Below, piece by piece: positions 34,826 through 46,400 of a stretch of 64,000 bases of DNA. Position numbers and translations under genes: made by a program. The stretch covers positions 248,001 through 312,000 of the forward strand of contig JAFEMH010001293.1 of the NCBI GenBank assembly GCA_022495995.1. The letters run 5' to 3'. Numbering within the stretch: position 1 is the first letter of the stretch; each line of letters starts with the position of its first letter. The notes below the pieces were generated by a model. It was not told the DNA's origin and ran no database searches. It worked only from the letters and a program-made list of their open reading frames with translations. This DNA comes from Adenophora triphylla var. japonica (taxonomy: Eukaryota > Streptophyta > Magnoliopsida > Asterales > Campanulaceae).

Positions 34826-35570
34826 TAGGGGTGTAAGTGGTTCGATTTAAATCATGGTTTGGAATTGAATCAAACCAAACCATGCGATTTAGTTCGGTTT
34901 TCAAGCAATAGTGGTTTGGTTCGATTTCAAAAATTGTCAAACCATGTGGTTCGGTTTGGTCTGCGGTTTGGACTCCCAAACCACTGTTTGAGACCGCGAG
35001 ACCGAACCACCAAACCGAACTAATAAATCAAACCATCAAACCGTTCAATATTAACCGTAGATAAGTATATCTTTCATTTTCACCTTACATTTAATTTTGA
35101 AAACTTCTAATTCTATTCATTGGTTTTAGCCAATAACCCTTTTTTCTTTTGGTTAATCTTCTAGTAATAATGTTAATTCACTCTTTAGCACATACCATTA
35201 CAAATACTCAAATGACATGTTATTATCATAAACATTGAAGCACAATATCAAGTTTTGTTAAATACTGAATCTCTTATATATGTTATGTTTGGAAAATTCA
35301 AACAAACATTATAATGAATTGTGTAGTTTGAAACCATGTTCTAATTAATGATTTAAGCAATGTTCTATTTCATGGTTTGAACCGTGAATTAAACCGCGGT
35401 TCGAACCGTAAAATCAAATCGCGGTTCGAACCAAACCGAACCAAACCATGACGGTTTGGTTCAGTTCGATTTAAATTTTTTCATGGTTCGATTCGATTTG
35501 AGATTTTTTCAAACCGATGAATAGTGATTCAATCCGTAAATTGACCCAAACCGAACCATTTACACCCTTA
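34826..35570. mobile_element. hAT-type non-autonomous element with 8-bp target duplication
   Basis: The ends are TAGGGGTGTAAGTGGTTCG and CGAACCATTTACACCCTTA, inverted with few mismatches. An exact 8-bp duplication, CAATCAGG, flanks it (34818-34825 and 35571-35578), as expected for hAT. Inside, GGTTCGGTTTGGTTTG-like motifs are repeated in both orientations near the ends. At 745 bp it has no transposase frame. Confidence 0.88.
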
Positions 35571-36254
35571 CAATCAGGAGCCAAGATCATAGTTGAGTGA
35601 ATGGCAGGGCGGGCAGGCTTAGGCTATTACACCCCCCTTAATTTCCCATTTATTAGAAAAAAAAATTAAAATTTATATACACAATTTGTAGATATATTTA
35701 CACATAGAGCATCTATTATTATTATTAATGTAGGATGTCTGGCTTAGTGGTTAAAATGTAGACTTTTTAACCTTTAGGCGACTTTTTAATGGAAAACTTT
35801 TAAGGGAAGGACTACCGGTCAAAGCATGCAAATTAGATAGGTGACACAGTGATCAATGAATGGGCTGTTATGCGAACCGAGTTGCTCGAACTCGACTCGA
35901 GCTCGACTCGAAAAAACTCGACTCGAATGAGCTCGAGTTGAAGCTCGAGCTCGAGCTCGAACAAGAATTTTAACTCGTGAAATTTTCGAGTCAAACAGAC
36001 TCGACTCGTGAGCTCGACAAAGCTCGTTTCGAACTCGACTCGAGCTCGACTCGATAAACTCGATAAAAGCTCGAATTTTTCATTGTTTGTGATCAGCTCG
36101 AACTCGAACTCGACTCGTGAAGCTCGTCAGTAACTTGATTTTTTATTTTATACATTTATTTCATTTACACACACATATATATATATTTTTAATTTTTTGA
36201 TAAAGAAAACTTTTTTGGACTTTTTTTAGTTGGGAAAGTTTATTCAAAAAGTTA

Positions 36255-36926
36255 TTACCACTACCACCACTACAACCACTACTATTACTACTACCACCGC
36301 TACCACCAGCACTACTACTACCACTACCACCACAACTACTACCACACTACCACCATTACTACCACTACCACTACTATCGCTACTACCACCACTATTATTA
36401 CTACTACCACCACCACTACCACCACCACTACTACCACCACCACTATTATCACTACTAGTACTACCATACTACCACCATTACTACCACCACCACTACTACA
36501 ACTACTACCGCTACTACCACCACTACTACCACAACTATTACTACTACCACCACTACCACCACCACTACTAGTACTATCATACTACCACCACTACTACTAC
36601 CACTACTACCACCATTACTACCACTACTATTACTACTACCACCACTACAACCACCACTACTACTACTACCACTACCACTACTACCACTACTACCACTACT
36701 ACCACTACTACAACTACCACTATCACCACTATCACTACCACCACTACTACGACTACCACTACTACTACTACCACCACTACTACCATTACCACTACCACTA
36801 CCACCATCACTACGACTACCACTACCACTACCACCACTACTATCACTACCACTACCGTCACTACTACCACTACTAGTCTACTACCACTAACACCACTACT
36901 ACTACTACCACTACTACTACTAGTCT
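36255..36926. repeat. (ACC/ACT)n trinucleotide array
   Basis: About 670 bp of nearly pure ACC and ACT triplets on the plus strand. Thr/Leu-rich frames on one strand and polyvaline frames on the other are artefacts of the repeat. Confidence 0.97.
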
Positions 36927-36999
36927 GTTAAATGTCCCCCCTTATTTATAAAAGGGTAAGGTTGATTGTTCACCTCTTTGTAATTTTAAGGGTACCGTC

Positions 37000-37300
37000 C
37001 CTTTTTTCTTTTATATACTTTCATTTCTTTTAAAAAAGTTAAGTTTTATTTCTTTCAAAATTAATAACTTTTTTTATATAACTTTTTGCAAAAATTGTAT
37101 GTTGTAAACAAAAGTCTAAAATAGTCTTACTTATCCAAAAAAAAATTGAAAAAAAATAAAAGTTAACTTTTTTCAAAAAACTGTTAAGTTTTATTTCTTT
37201 TAAAATTCATAACTTTTTTTATAAACCTTTTTGCAAAAAATGTATGTAGTAAACTTAAGTCTAAAATAGTCTTATTTATCCAAAAAAAAAAATTGAATTT
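37000..37300. repeat. Direct duplication of an AT-rich block
   Basis: A block with AAGTTTTATTTCTTT, ATAACTTTTTTTATA, TTTTTGCAAAAA, GTCTAAAATAGTCTTA and TTATCCAAAAAAAAA occurs twice (about 37038-37145 and 37189-37290). Confidence 0.8.
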
Positions 37301-37863
37301 TTTTTTATTAATATGCTACATACAAAGTTAACGAAATCTGTTAAAAAATTAACTTTTAAGCTCGAACTCGAAATAAACTCGTTAAGCTCGAACTCGAAAT
37401 AAACTCGTTAAGCTCGAAAATTTGTTTCCAAAAAAGATCAAACTCGAACTCGGATCGTTTAAGCTCGAAATTGAGATCGACTCGAGAAGCTCGCGAGTAG
37501 CTCGCGAACAACTCGAACTCGATCGAGCTCGAGTTCGAACCACCGATTGAACTCGAACTCGAACTCGAGAAAAACTCGAACTCGAGAAGAAATAAACGAG
37601 CTCGAGCTCGAACACAGAAAACTCGTTCGAACTCGACTCGTTTACAAATGATCATATACTCCTTCCTTGACCCTAAATGATTTTTCAAATTTTTTTTCTT
37701 ATTATTACGAAAATATTTTGAATAATAAATTTATGTCAATTTACTATCATAATGAAATTTTAAAAGTTGTCAATTAATACACCATTATAAATATTATCAA
37801 TAATAATTTTTATATATTTATTAGAGTAATTAATCTAAAATTATTGTTTAAGGTATTTTCGTT

Positions 37864-38337
37864 GCCAAAATCTTACAAAAAAACGCATTTTTTCTTAAGC
37901 TTAGAAAAAACGTGTTTTGTTTCCCTCGCTAGTGCCAGTGTTAGTGTAACAAAGTGTCAGTATAAAAAAGTGTCAGTGTTAGTGTAACAAAGTGCCAGTG
38001 TAAAAAAGTGTCAGTGTTAGTGTAACAAAGTGCCAGTGTAAAAAAGTGTCAGTGTTAGTGTAACAAAGTGCCAGTGTAAAGAGTGTCAGTGCATATATAT
38101 TAATTGTCAGTGTAAAAAAATGTCAATATTAGTGTAACAAAGTGTCAGTGTAAAAAGTGTCAGTGCATGTATATTAAGTGTCAGTATAAAGAGTGTCAGT
38201 GTAGGGTAAAAAAGTGTCAGTACTAGTATAAAAAAGTGTCAGTGTAAAGAGTATCAGTGCATGTATTATTAAGTGTCAGTGTAAAAATAGTTTTTCCTTA
38301 AGCTTAAAAAAAACGCATTTTTTATAAGACCTAACTC
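37864..38337. mobile_element. Mutator-like non-autonomous element, copy A
   Basis: It is flanked by an exact 9-bp duplication, ATTTTCGTT (37855-37863 and 38338-38346). One end begins GCCAAAATCTTACAAAAAAA; the other, read inward, begins GAGTTAGGTCTTATAAAAAA. Both continue into imperfect inverted repeats with CTTAAG. The interior is an array of GTGCCAGTGTTAGTGTAACA-type units. The 9-bp duplication and G-starting ends fit Mutator-like elements. It has no coding capacity (474 bp). A larger relative lies at 60351-61540. Confidence 0.85.
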
Positions 38338-38723
38338 ATTTTCGTTTTAACAATAAAAAAAATGGAAAGATTATTTTGGAACAAATGAAGTATAAGACAC
38401 CAACTGTATTTAACTCTAAAGTATTTGCTTTTGTTTCTATACATGTTTTCGATTGCATAAAAGTCATTTTTCTATTATTTTACATGACAACATAATCTAC
38501 TTGTATCATTTTTTGAAAATAATGAAGTTTTGTAACTTATATTAAAACAAAAATGGAATGTGTGGAGGGCGAGAGTATATCTAAATTAGTCCGAATTCCA
38601 AACATGTGCACTTTGTTTATATCGCCATATCTTCAATTCAATAAATTGGTGTTAATAGTTTCACAAACTTTGGCAACTTAATTGGATGCTTATTTGCAAC
38701 CTCTAACGCTTCACAAATTATAT

Positions 38724-38836
38724 GCCAATGGGACAAGAAGCCAAATACTTTGTCCAATTGCATACTAATTTACTAGTTTAGCATCCAAATAATGGCATGC
38801 AAATGTGACAAAAAGTCGAATACTTTGCCCAATTAC
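38724..38836. repeat. Direct repeat of about 37 bp in the PR-10 upstream region
   Basis: A block of the form GCCAATGGGACAAGAAGCC...ATACTTTGTCCAATT at 38724-38760 recurs at 38799-38836 with a few substitutions. It ends about 50 bp upstream of the putative TATA box. Confidence 0.75.
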
Positions 38837-38885
38837 TTGCTACTTTTTTTGTTTCAAATGAAATGAATGTCTCCCTACCATCAAC

Positions 38886-38893
38886 CTATAAAT
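38886..38893 (+). promoter_or_regulatory. Putative TATA box of the PR-10 gene
   Basis: CTATAAATA lies about 100 bp upstream of the start codon; no ATG lies between about 38900 and 38991. Confidence 0.7.
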
Positions 38894-38990
38894 ACCACTC
38901 TTTACCATCATACATTCCTCACAGCAAAATCAACATCATATATCCAAATCTAATATCTCCTTTCAATCCTTCACATTTCCAAAAGCTATT

Positions 38991-39574
38991 ATGGGTGTCT
39001 TCACATTCACCGACGAGAACACTTCCTCACTCCCACCTTCAAGGATCTTCAAGGCCTCCATTATCGACTCCCACAACTTGATCCCCAAACTCTTGCCACT
39101 GGCCATTAAGAGCATCGACATTCTCCAAGGCGATGGGGGCGCTGGTAGCATCAAGCAAATCAACTTCCAAGGTTCAATCTTTTTCTTACATTTCCGCTCC
39201 ATTTTCATTTCAATGTAAAACCAATATGGTAGGGATTTTTTTTATTTTTTTTTTATGACATGGGGTTCTTTATTCATGCAGGGGGAAGTTATTTGAAGCA
39301 TCAAATTGATGAACTTGATGAGAAGACATATACTTACAAGTATACTTTGATTGAAGGAGATGGGTTGGGAGAAAAGATAGAGAAAGTGTCATACGAGGTT
39401 AAGTTTGAGGCTGCAGCGGATGGTGGTACTATTTCAAAGATGACGACAAATTGTTATACCAAGGATGATTTTGTGCTCAAGGACGAGGACGTTAAGGCCG
39501 GGAAAGAAAAGGTGTTGGGGATGTACAAGGTTGTGGAAGCATATCTTCTTCAGAACCCTGATGCTTATGCTTGA
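38991..39574 (+). CDS. PR-10 / Bet v 1-type protein
   Basis: Exon 1 is 38991-39171 and exon 2 is 39282-39574; the 110-bp GT-AG intron splits a Gly codon at residue 61, the conserved intron position of this family. The product has 157 residues, the usual size. It starts MGVFTFTDE and carries the P-loop GDGGAGSIKQINF (residues 47-59) and the Bet v 1 signature region EKIEKVSYEVKFEAAADGGT, ending YLLQNPDAYA. Family members are cytosolic proteins with a large hydrophobic cavity that binds small ligands such as cytokinins, flavonoids or sterols, and are often induced by pathogens or stress. The individual ligand cannot be predicted. A duplicated motif sits in its proximal promoter. It is convergent with the mannosidase gene. 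Confidence 0.95.
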
Positions 39575-40469
39575 TCAATGGTTATTTCAGTTGTTTGCTA
39601 TGGCCAAGTGCCCTCTCATAATCTGTTCAATTTGTGTGTTTTGCGATGTTGTTTGTCTCTTTTTTTGTTTGTTTTTTGGATTGTAAACTTGGGTGGAAAA
39701 TCCCCTGCTCTTTGTAATTGGAATTTCAGTTCATAATTTAAGTTTACAAGAATTTTGGTTTACCTTTGAGAATTAATGATTTTGATTCTAAGTTGTCCAG
39801 CCAACCTATGGAGTTGCAGAATCAGCAATTCCTTTAAAAATCTAACGGTCGTTACTGGGACAAAATTTACTGGGAAAAAATCTAACAGACGTTACTAGGA
39901 GGAAGGAAATATTTTCAGAAAATATTCAAGCACAATACCATAAAGAACATGACTCTGGAATCAGTAATCTGTATATCAACAGCTCAACAGTTCACTCCAT
40001 GTATACATTTTGTTTGGCGTGCGAAAGGATTTTATTGCATCAGTTCCCAACCTAGATCCATAAATAGCTACCCAGCCTTCTATCGCTTTGCTGAGGGTAT
40101 AGTTTAATGATCCCACTGCTGTGAACCATCCAATTTTCACAAGTATAGACTATAGTCATGAAAATTCCCCTATAAATCTAGTAATTAGAGAGGCAACTTA
40201 TGAGCCTATTTACGTCCCCAAAGGCAAAAAAAATAAAGTACAACAGTCAATAATTATTGTCAATCTTCTACCTCGTATGCAAAGCTCAAGAGCTTGGTTT
40301 CTCCACTGCTTGATCAGAACAGGAAACTACCCCGAGCTGCAGCACTTTCCTTTTATCAAGACCTTGAACCTTCGCAAGAAACCAAGGACTGTAAAAGGCA
40401 AAGAGACAAAAGTTTCTTGGAGACTCATTGAACTCCCGGAACAATTATCTGGGACCCACACCGCATTTG
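39575..40469. other. Convergent 3' intergenic region
   Basis: It holds the PR-10 3' UTR (plus, up to about 39770) and the mannosidase 3' UTR (minus, from 40469 downward). A plus-strand frame near 40121-40477 lies opposite the latter and has no family similarity. Confidence 0.5.
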
Positions 40470-43400
40470 CTATCTAGGTGAATTGTTTTTTGACCCTCCT
40501 TTGCTTTGTTCGTGATCATTGTCATGGTAGACTTGGATATCTTTTGGTCCATCATTAGTATTGGGGTCAGAGACTTCGACAACTGAATGACTTTGAGCCT
40601 CAGAAGTGACACTTTGGCTTGAAGAGTCCTCGGCGTGGGTCAAATCAGGTGAAGCGACATATGTAATTCCAAATTTTTGCCCATGAGTTAGTCCTGGGCA
40701 TAATCCCTATAATGACAAAAAATTAGATATTAGCATATGAAAAATTGGTAGGTTAAGGAGACGGGAGCATATTTTGTTAAGTGTATACCTCAAGTGGAAC
40801 ATCGCAAAATATAACAATGCACTAACGAGGAACAGAGGGAGTAAAAGATAAATGTGTTAAAAGCAGAGCTGATGTGTCATTTTTGAAACTTAAACTTGAA
40901 TAAAAATACTACAAATTCCTTCTATTTCTTTTCGCTTGCATTTTCTTGATCCAACACATAGCTTAACAGACAGATTTAGTGAATCCACAATTATAGATCC
41001 CAAGTTGAGCTTCTAACTTAAGATATTCATCACTGACCTTGATCATTCCTGGGACAGAAGTGGACTTCTGAAAACTTGAATGCAAGAAAAAACTGTTCGC
41101 ATTCAGACCTGTTTGGAATCTACTGTCATTAGACTCATGAGCATCCTTTGGAATATCCAAAGTGGTAGATTCCTTTCCAAGAATGCTGCTTCTACAGTAT
41201 GCCCCTAAATACGAACAGTGTTCACCTTCTAGAGATATTTGTGGAGTCGCGGGCAATAAGTGGCCCTCAGTATTAAAGATATACCTACATGTGAATAAGT
41301 TGAAGGTTAAAATAATGATCACAGGGGAGAGAGAAAAAGAAGACAAGGAAAAAGCCTTTTCTCATATAATCGTAATACATGAAGCTTTCTCAGTTTCAAT
41401 GCTTGGTTCTGCAAGGATCTTAATTTATGTAGACTACAAATAATTAAACTTACTTGTATGGACCATTTTCAACTAAATTGTCTGGACCCGCCGCCAAATC
41501 AAAGAGAAGCCACAGATACTTGACCTAAACAAGGTGACATAGTAAAAAGCATTTGTTGAGCCTAAAATGAAAAATAATATGTTAAATATGATTCCAATCA
41601 CATCTTACGGGATTTCATAATCTAGTCTAATGCACAAGGAAAAAAATTGTCCAACACCCACATAAAGATGTGTAAGCATACCCTATGATGCTCGGACTCT
41701 TTGATTTACCTCGCCGGACTCTTGTCAACAACACTAAAATAGGAGTGTCAAACACGGGTACGGCGGAGTAAACCAAAGAGTCCGAGCATCAGAGAGCATA
41801 CCTAACAGAACCACCACCATTGAGACAACAAAACTCATATGAAGAACAGAAAGGAGTACTTGAGGGAATATGCTTAGCAAGGTAGACTAAAGGCAACATA
41901 TTTAGCACATGCAATTGGTTATAAATACTCGTATTACTGTGGTCTCATGTTTTTCTCTTTAATAGCTATCCAATCTGCAGCCCCATTTGCCATATTGTTT
42001 CTAAAGTCGAATATGAATCATGTTGCTAAGAACATCCAATTACCAGCTGATATCTTAACTGTAGATATTAAAATTATCCAACTTGAATAAAGGGCAGCCC
42101 GGTGCACAAGGCATCCCCGCATAGCGAGGGTCCGGGAAGGGTCTCCACCACAAGGGTGAAATGTAGGCAAACCTTATCCTACATAATTGCAAGAGGCTGC
42201 TCCCAGGACTTGAACCCGTGACCTCAAGGTCACACGGCAACACCTTAACCAGTGTGCGAACGCTCCCCTTTATTATCCAACTTGAATGCAAAATGAAAAT
42301 TATAATAGTTCCAGTTCAGACTTCATTAAAGCATAATTTTTGATGGGCCAAAGACTCACTATTTGTTGGCCTGGGAATATGATGGAATAAAGCAAAATGG
42401 CTCACTAAAGTGTCTAAGCTTTTTTGTTATGAAGCAACAATCAGTCCATGCAATTTCCGACGCAATTTTCATCATGGGTCATTCGGAAATAGCCTCTATG
42501 TGCTTTGATATAGGGGCAAGGCTGAGTACATCCGACCCCCTCCTTACCCCACAGTAGGTGGGAGCCTTTGCGGCACTGAGGTAATGTTGTTATTGTAATA
42601 GAATCATATACTTAAGACTTCTATTAACAAATAAAAAGATGCATACAGTCTCAGCCAAAAAGAAGCTCTCCATGTGATCCTCTTGCTTGTGATTCTCTAC
42701 ATCTGATATATGACAATATCCACAAGTGCATCGGGCCCCATATTGCAGGCTGGCAACTACGTCACGTCCTGCATCAAGATATCTACACCAAAAGTTGAAT
42801 TGATGTTTAAAGTTAGCAGAGGTTGAGGAAGTGAAACTATAGGCTAAACAACCAAAAATGACCGTGGTACATTCACTTTTTGTATATTTTGACTAATAAT
42901 CTTGTCTCGCTTTTAATATGACATAATTTCTCTATGATGCTGAGGACCTGACAATCTATCCTAGACAAATTGGGATCAATGAGTCTTGGAGATGATTTTG
43001 AATAAGAGATGATGTTGCGCCTTTTATATCTCATGTGCAATCAAGTAAGCAGCACGAAAACACTAAAACTAAGGAAAACAGATGACATATATAACTATGC
43101 GTTTCTTGCTTAACTGCGTTTAGAGTTTAATCCTGAACGTCACGAGATGTTCATCTACTGTATCCCACAAAATATACAATTGTTTCAATTGTGTATCAAT
43201 CCAACCTGAAAGAACCATTTTGGCCAAGTCTTGAGATCCAGCTTCTTAATTGCCACTAGTTAACTTCTATAAACTATTGCCAAGAAGTGATTGTTGTGAA
43301 AATCACGTTCTTGCGCAGCGGAATAACGGATCAAGCCTTGAGAATGAATAAATAAGATGAAACACACACGAAAAGTAAATCACACACAAAAGAACACACA

Positions 43401-46400
43401 AGAATGTTAACCCGGTTCGTTGCAACGACAACTACGTCCGGGGGCGCTACCAAGCCAAAATATTCTCACTATAATATTTTCAGATGTTTACAATCACAGC
43501 ACCAATTTGTTTCTAGGCTACCACATGTATTTATAGGATACAAGAAATCAAATCCTAGCAATAAAAGGATTCCTAACTTAAGAAAGTATTCTTCTTCCTT
43601 AACAAGTCTTCCCAAATATTCTTTGTCACAAGGAATCCCAAATCCAAGAGGAAATCGATCAAAATAGGAAACCGAATCGTCCGAATCGTACCAAGCGCGG
43701 TCGCCCTCCCTACGAGCGCGTCCGCGCTAATATCCGTAAACTCCGGCTCCTTGCTCGACACTCCAGCCGCGGCCGCTCTGCCCTCGGCGCGGTCGCGCAC
43801 ATGGTCGGCTCTCGCGAAATTCCTTCACGATTTGACTCCAAACCCAACAATCTCCCACCTGAGACAAACCATCCATGATACCTCGTCTTGAAACAAACAA
43901 ATCTCGGTTTCGCGCCGCCTAATGCGTTGGTAGCGCCCGGCCTCTTGTCTAGTTATCCAAGTGAATTGAAGCCGAGCAACGCTTCAACATAACCGGCTTG
44001 CTCTACCATGCTCCGAGTCTTCATTCCGAATGATCCTCCCCGCACATCCCCGCTCACTTGCGTGCTAACTATCGATCCCGAGCCGCGAATCCACGTGCCC
44101 CACACAATCACAAGCTTGGAACCTTTGTGTGTTCTTTGCAACCCATCGCATCACCGTTCTAGATCCCGCTCCCATGTTGACCAAATTGGTTCCACGTCGG
44201 CCGACTTCATCACCCAATTTTCTATCAACATACCGTTTAGTGAAATTTCTCCCACCATGGCGATCTCGGCCACCACCATTCATCATTGGGATTCGCCTTC
44301 GTTTCCCCCAATGACTCATGTTGCATGTGGTATACAACATATTTTCCACCCCGCCACGAGCCACCAAGCTAGCTCCGCGGTTTATCTTCCATGTCCCACA
44401 ACCGAAGGTCACCACACAACCTTCCTTATCAAGTTGCCTTATGGAAATCAAGTTCCTCTTCAAATCCGGAATATGTCGCACGTCACGTAGCCGCAAAACA
44501 GTCCCATCCGTTGCTTTGACCCGAACTACCCCCTTTCCAATGACCTTGACTGGATTATTGTCTCCCAAACGAACAACCCCAAAATCACCGGAATGTCTTG
44601 CTCCATCCTTTCTGCACTAGTGCACGAATGAAACGTCGAGCCCGAATCCAAAACCCACGAATCCGTTGAATCGCTCCCACCCAAGATTAATGCATCCGCT
44701 AACTCTTCAAAGAACATTCAATTCCTTTGCTCTGCTGACCGCTTCGGACAACTTCTCCTAAAGTGCCCCTTCTCCCCACAATCGTAACAAGTAATCACCT
44801 TCGCCACTCTTACCCTTTTCACCGATATTCACGGTGCTAGCCCCGATGTCCCCGCCTTACTCTTTCTACGAATTTCTTCGCCAAGAATCACATCAACGAC
44901 ATCCGCAAACTTCAACTTCACTTTTCTGTTGAAACGTTAAGCTGCTATCGCAGCCGTATCCCAACTTTCCGGTAAAGAAGAAAGTAAAATCAATGCTAGT
45001 ACCTCATCATCAAGAGTAACAAACCACTAAGACATTGGGTCGCAGTAGATTTGAATTCACTTATATGCTTTGTTGCCGACATGCCCTCCACCATCCTTAT
45101 GTTCAACAGCTTCCTCATCAGATGAGCCTTGTTCGCCGCCGATGGTGCCTCGTACATGCTCGCCAACATCTGCAACATCTCCATGGTAGTTTTCGCCTCC
45201 AAAACATTCTTCGCGACATCCTTGGTCAACGTTTGCCTAACAAGCCCTAACGCTTTCCGATCCAAGATTTCGAATTTTGCTTCCTCTATGTCATCCGGCT
45301 TTTCTTTTAATGGTAGATACAAATCCTTGTTCCACAAAACATCCTCGATCTGCGTCTTCCAAAAATTGAAATCCGTCCCATCAAACTTTTCGATCAACAC
45401 CACCTTATTCCCATCCTCCAAAGCTCCCAAGAAATCCATGCAAAGACACCCCAAGCAATGATTCGACAAAACCAAGAGCTCGATACCGGTTGTTGTGAAA
45501 ATCACGTTCTGCGCAGTGAATAACGGATCAAGCCTTGAGAATGAATAAATAAGATGAAACACACACGAAAAGTAAATCACACACAAAAGAACACACAAGA
45601 ATGTTAACCCGGTTCGTTGCAACGACAACTACGTCCGGGGGCGCTACCAAGCCAAAATATTCTCACTATAATATTTTCAGATGTTTACAATCACAAAGAC
45701 CAATTTGTCTCTAGGCTACCACATGTATTTATAGGATACAAGAAATCAAATCCTAGCAATAAAAGGATTCCTAACTTAAGAAAGTATTCTTCTTCCTTAA
45801 CAAGTCTTCCCAAATATTGCTGTCACAAGGAATCCCAAATCCAAGAGGAAATCTGATCAAAATAGGAAACTGAATCAGTCCAGAATCGTACCAAGCGCGG
45901 TCGCCCTCCCTACGAGCGCGTCCGCACTAATATCCAGAAACTCCAGCTCCTTGCTCGACACTCCAGCGCGGCCGCTCTGGCCCTCAGCGCGGTCGCGCAC
46001 ATGGTCAGAAACTGCTCCTGCGAAATTCCTTCACGATTTGACTCCAAACCCAACAGTGATTTGATGTGAAAGAGGCAGATGACTTGGAAAAGTTAGTTAC
46101 TGGCTTTGGCAAAAAAGATTACATAACATAGAGAATCTCATTTGCCATGCATTCGCCTTATTGGGACATCAGTTGGAAACAATGGAAACGAATGGATAAA
46201 GGTGGATTTAGAGGATGGAGGATGAAATGAGAGGACAGAATGTATTAAAAGTACACAAATGTCACATCATGAAGTGATTTAAATTATTGATGGACATTGG
46301 ACAGTTTAAATTAATGTCACATCAATACGTCTGCTAAAGTAGTTAACGGAGACTAGGCAGCATAGCTAACTTGATATTGAAAAATTGAATTGTGGTGGTT

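Larger units (their letters stand above)
35870..37655. mobile_element. Probable TIR element of GAGCTCGA-rich family with a trinucleotide core
   Basis: Both flanks (35875-36130 and 37355-37645) are dense in CTCGAACTCGACTCGAGCTC motifs in both orientations, resembling subterminal repeats of a hAT-like family. The core holds an (ACY)n array and a duplicated AT-rich block. Exact ends and a target duplication could not be fixed; TGATCA occurs near both borders. Confidence 0.5.

Noticed and set aside
36230..36870. Thr/Leu-rich and polyvaline open frames
   Set aside because: Direct translation artefacts of the ACC/ACT triplet array.
40121..40477. 118-codon plus-strand frame
   Set aside because: It lies opposite the 3' UTR and stop codon of the mannosidase gene and resembles no family.
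42055..42291. Minus-strand 78-codon frame
   Set aside because: It lies entirely within the SINE and its target duplications.
43404..45856. Plus-strand frames around the intron 13 LTRs
   Set aside because: They duplicate each other because they lie in the two LTRs, or they oppose the real minus-strand gag-protease.
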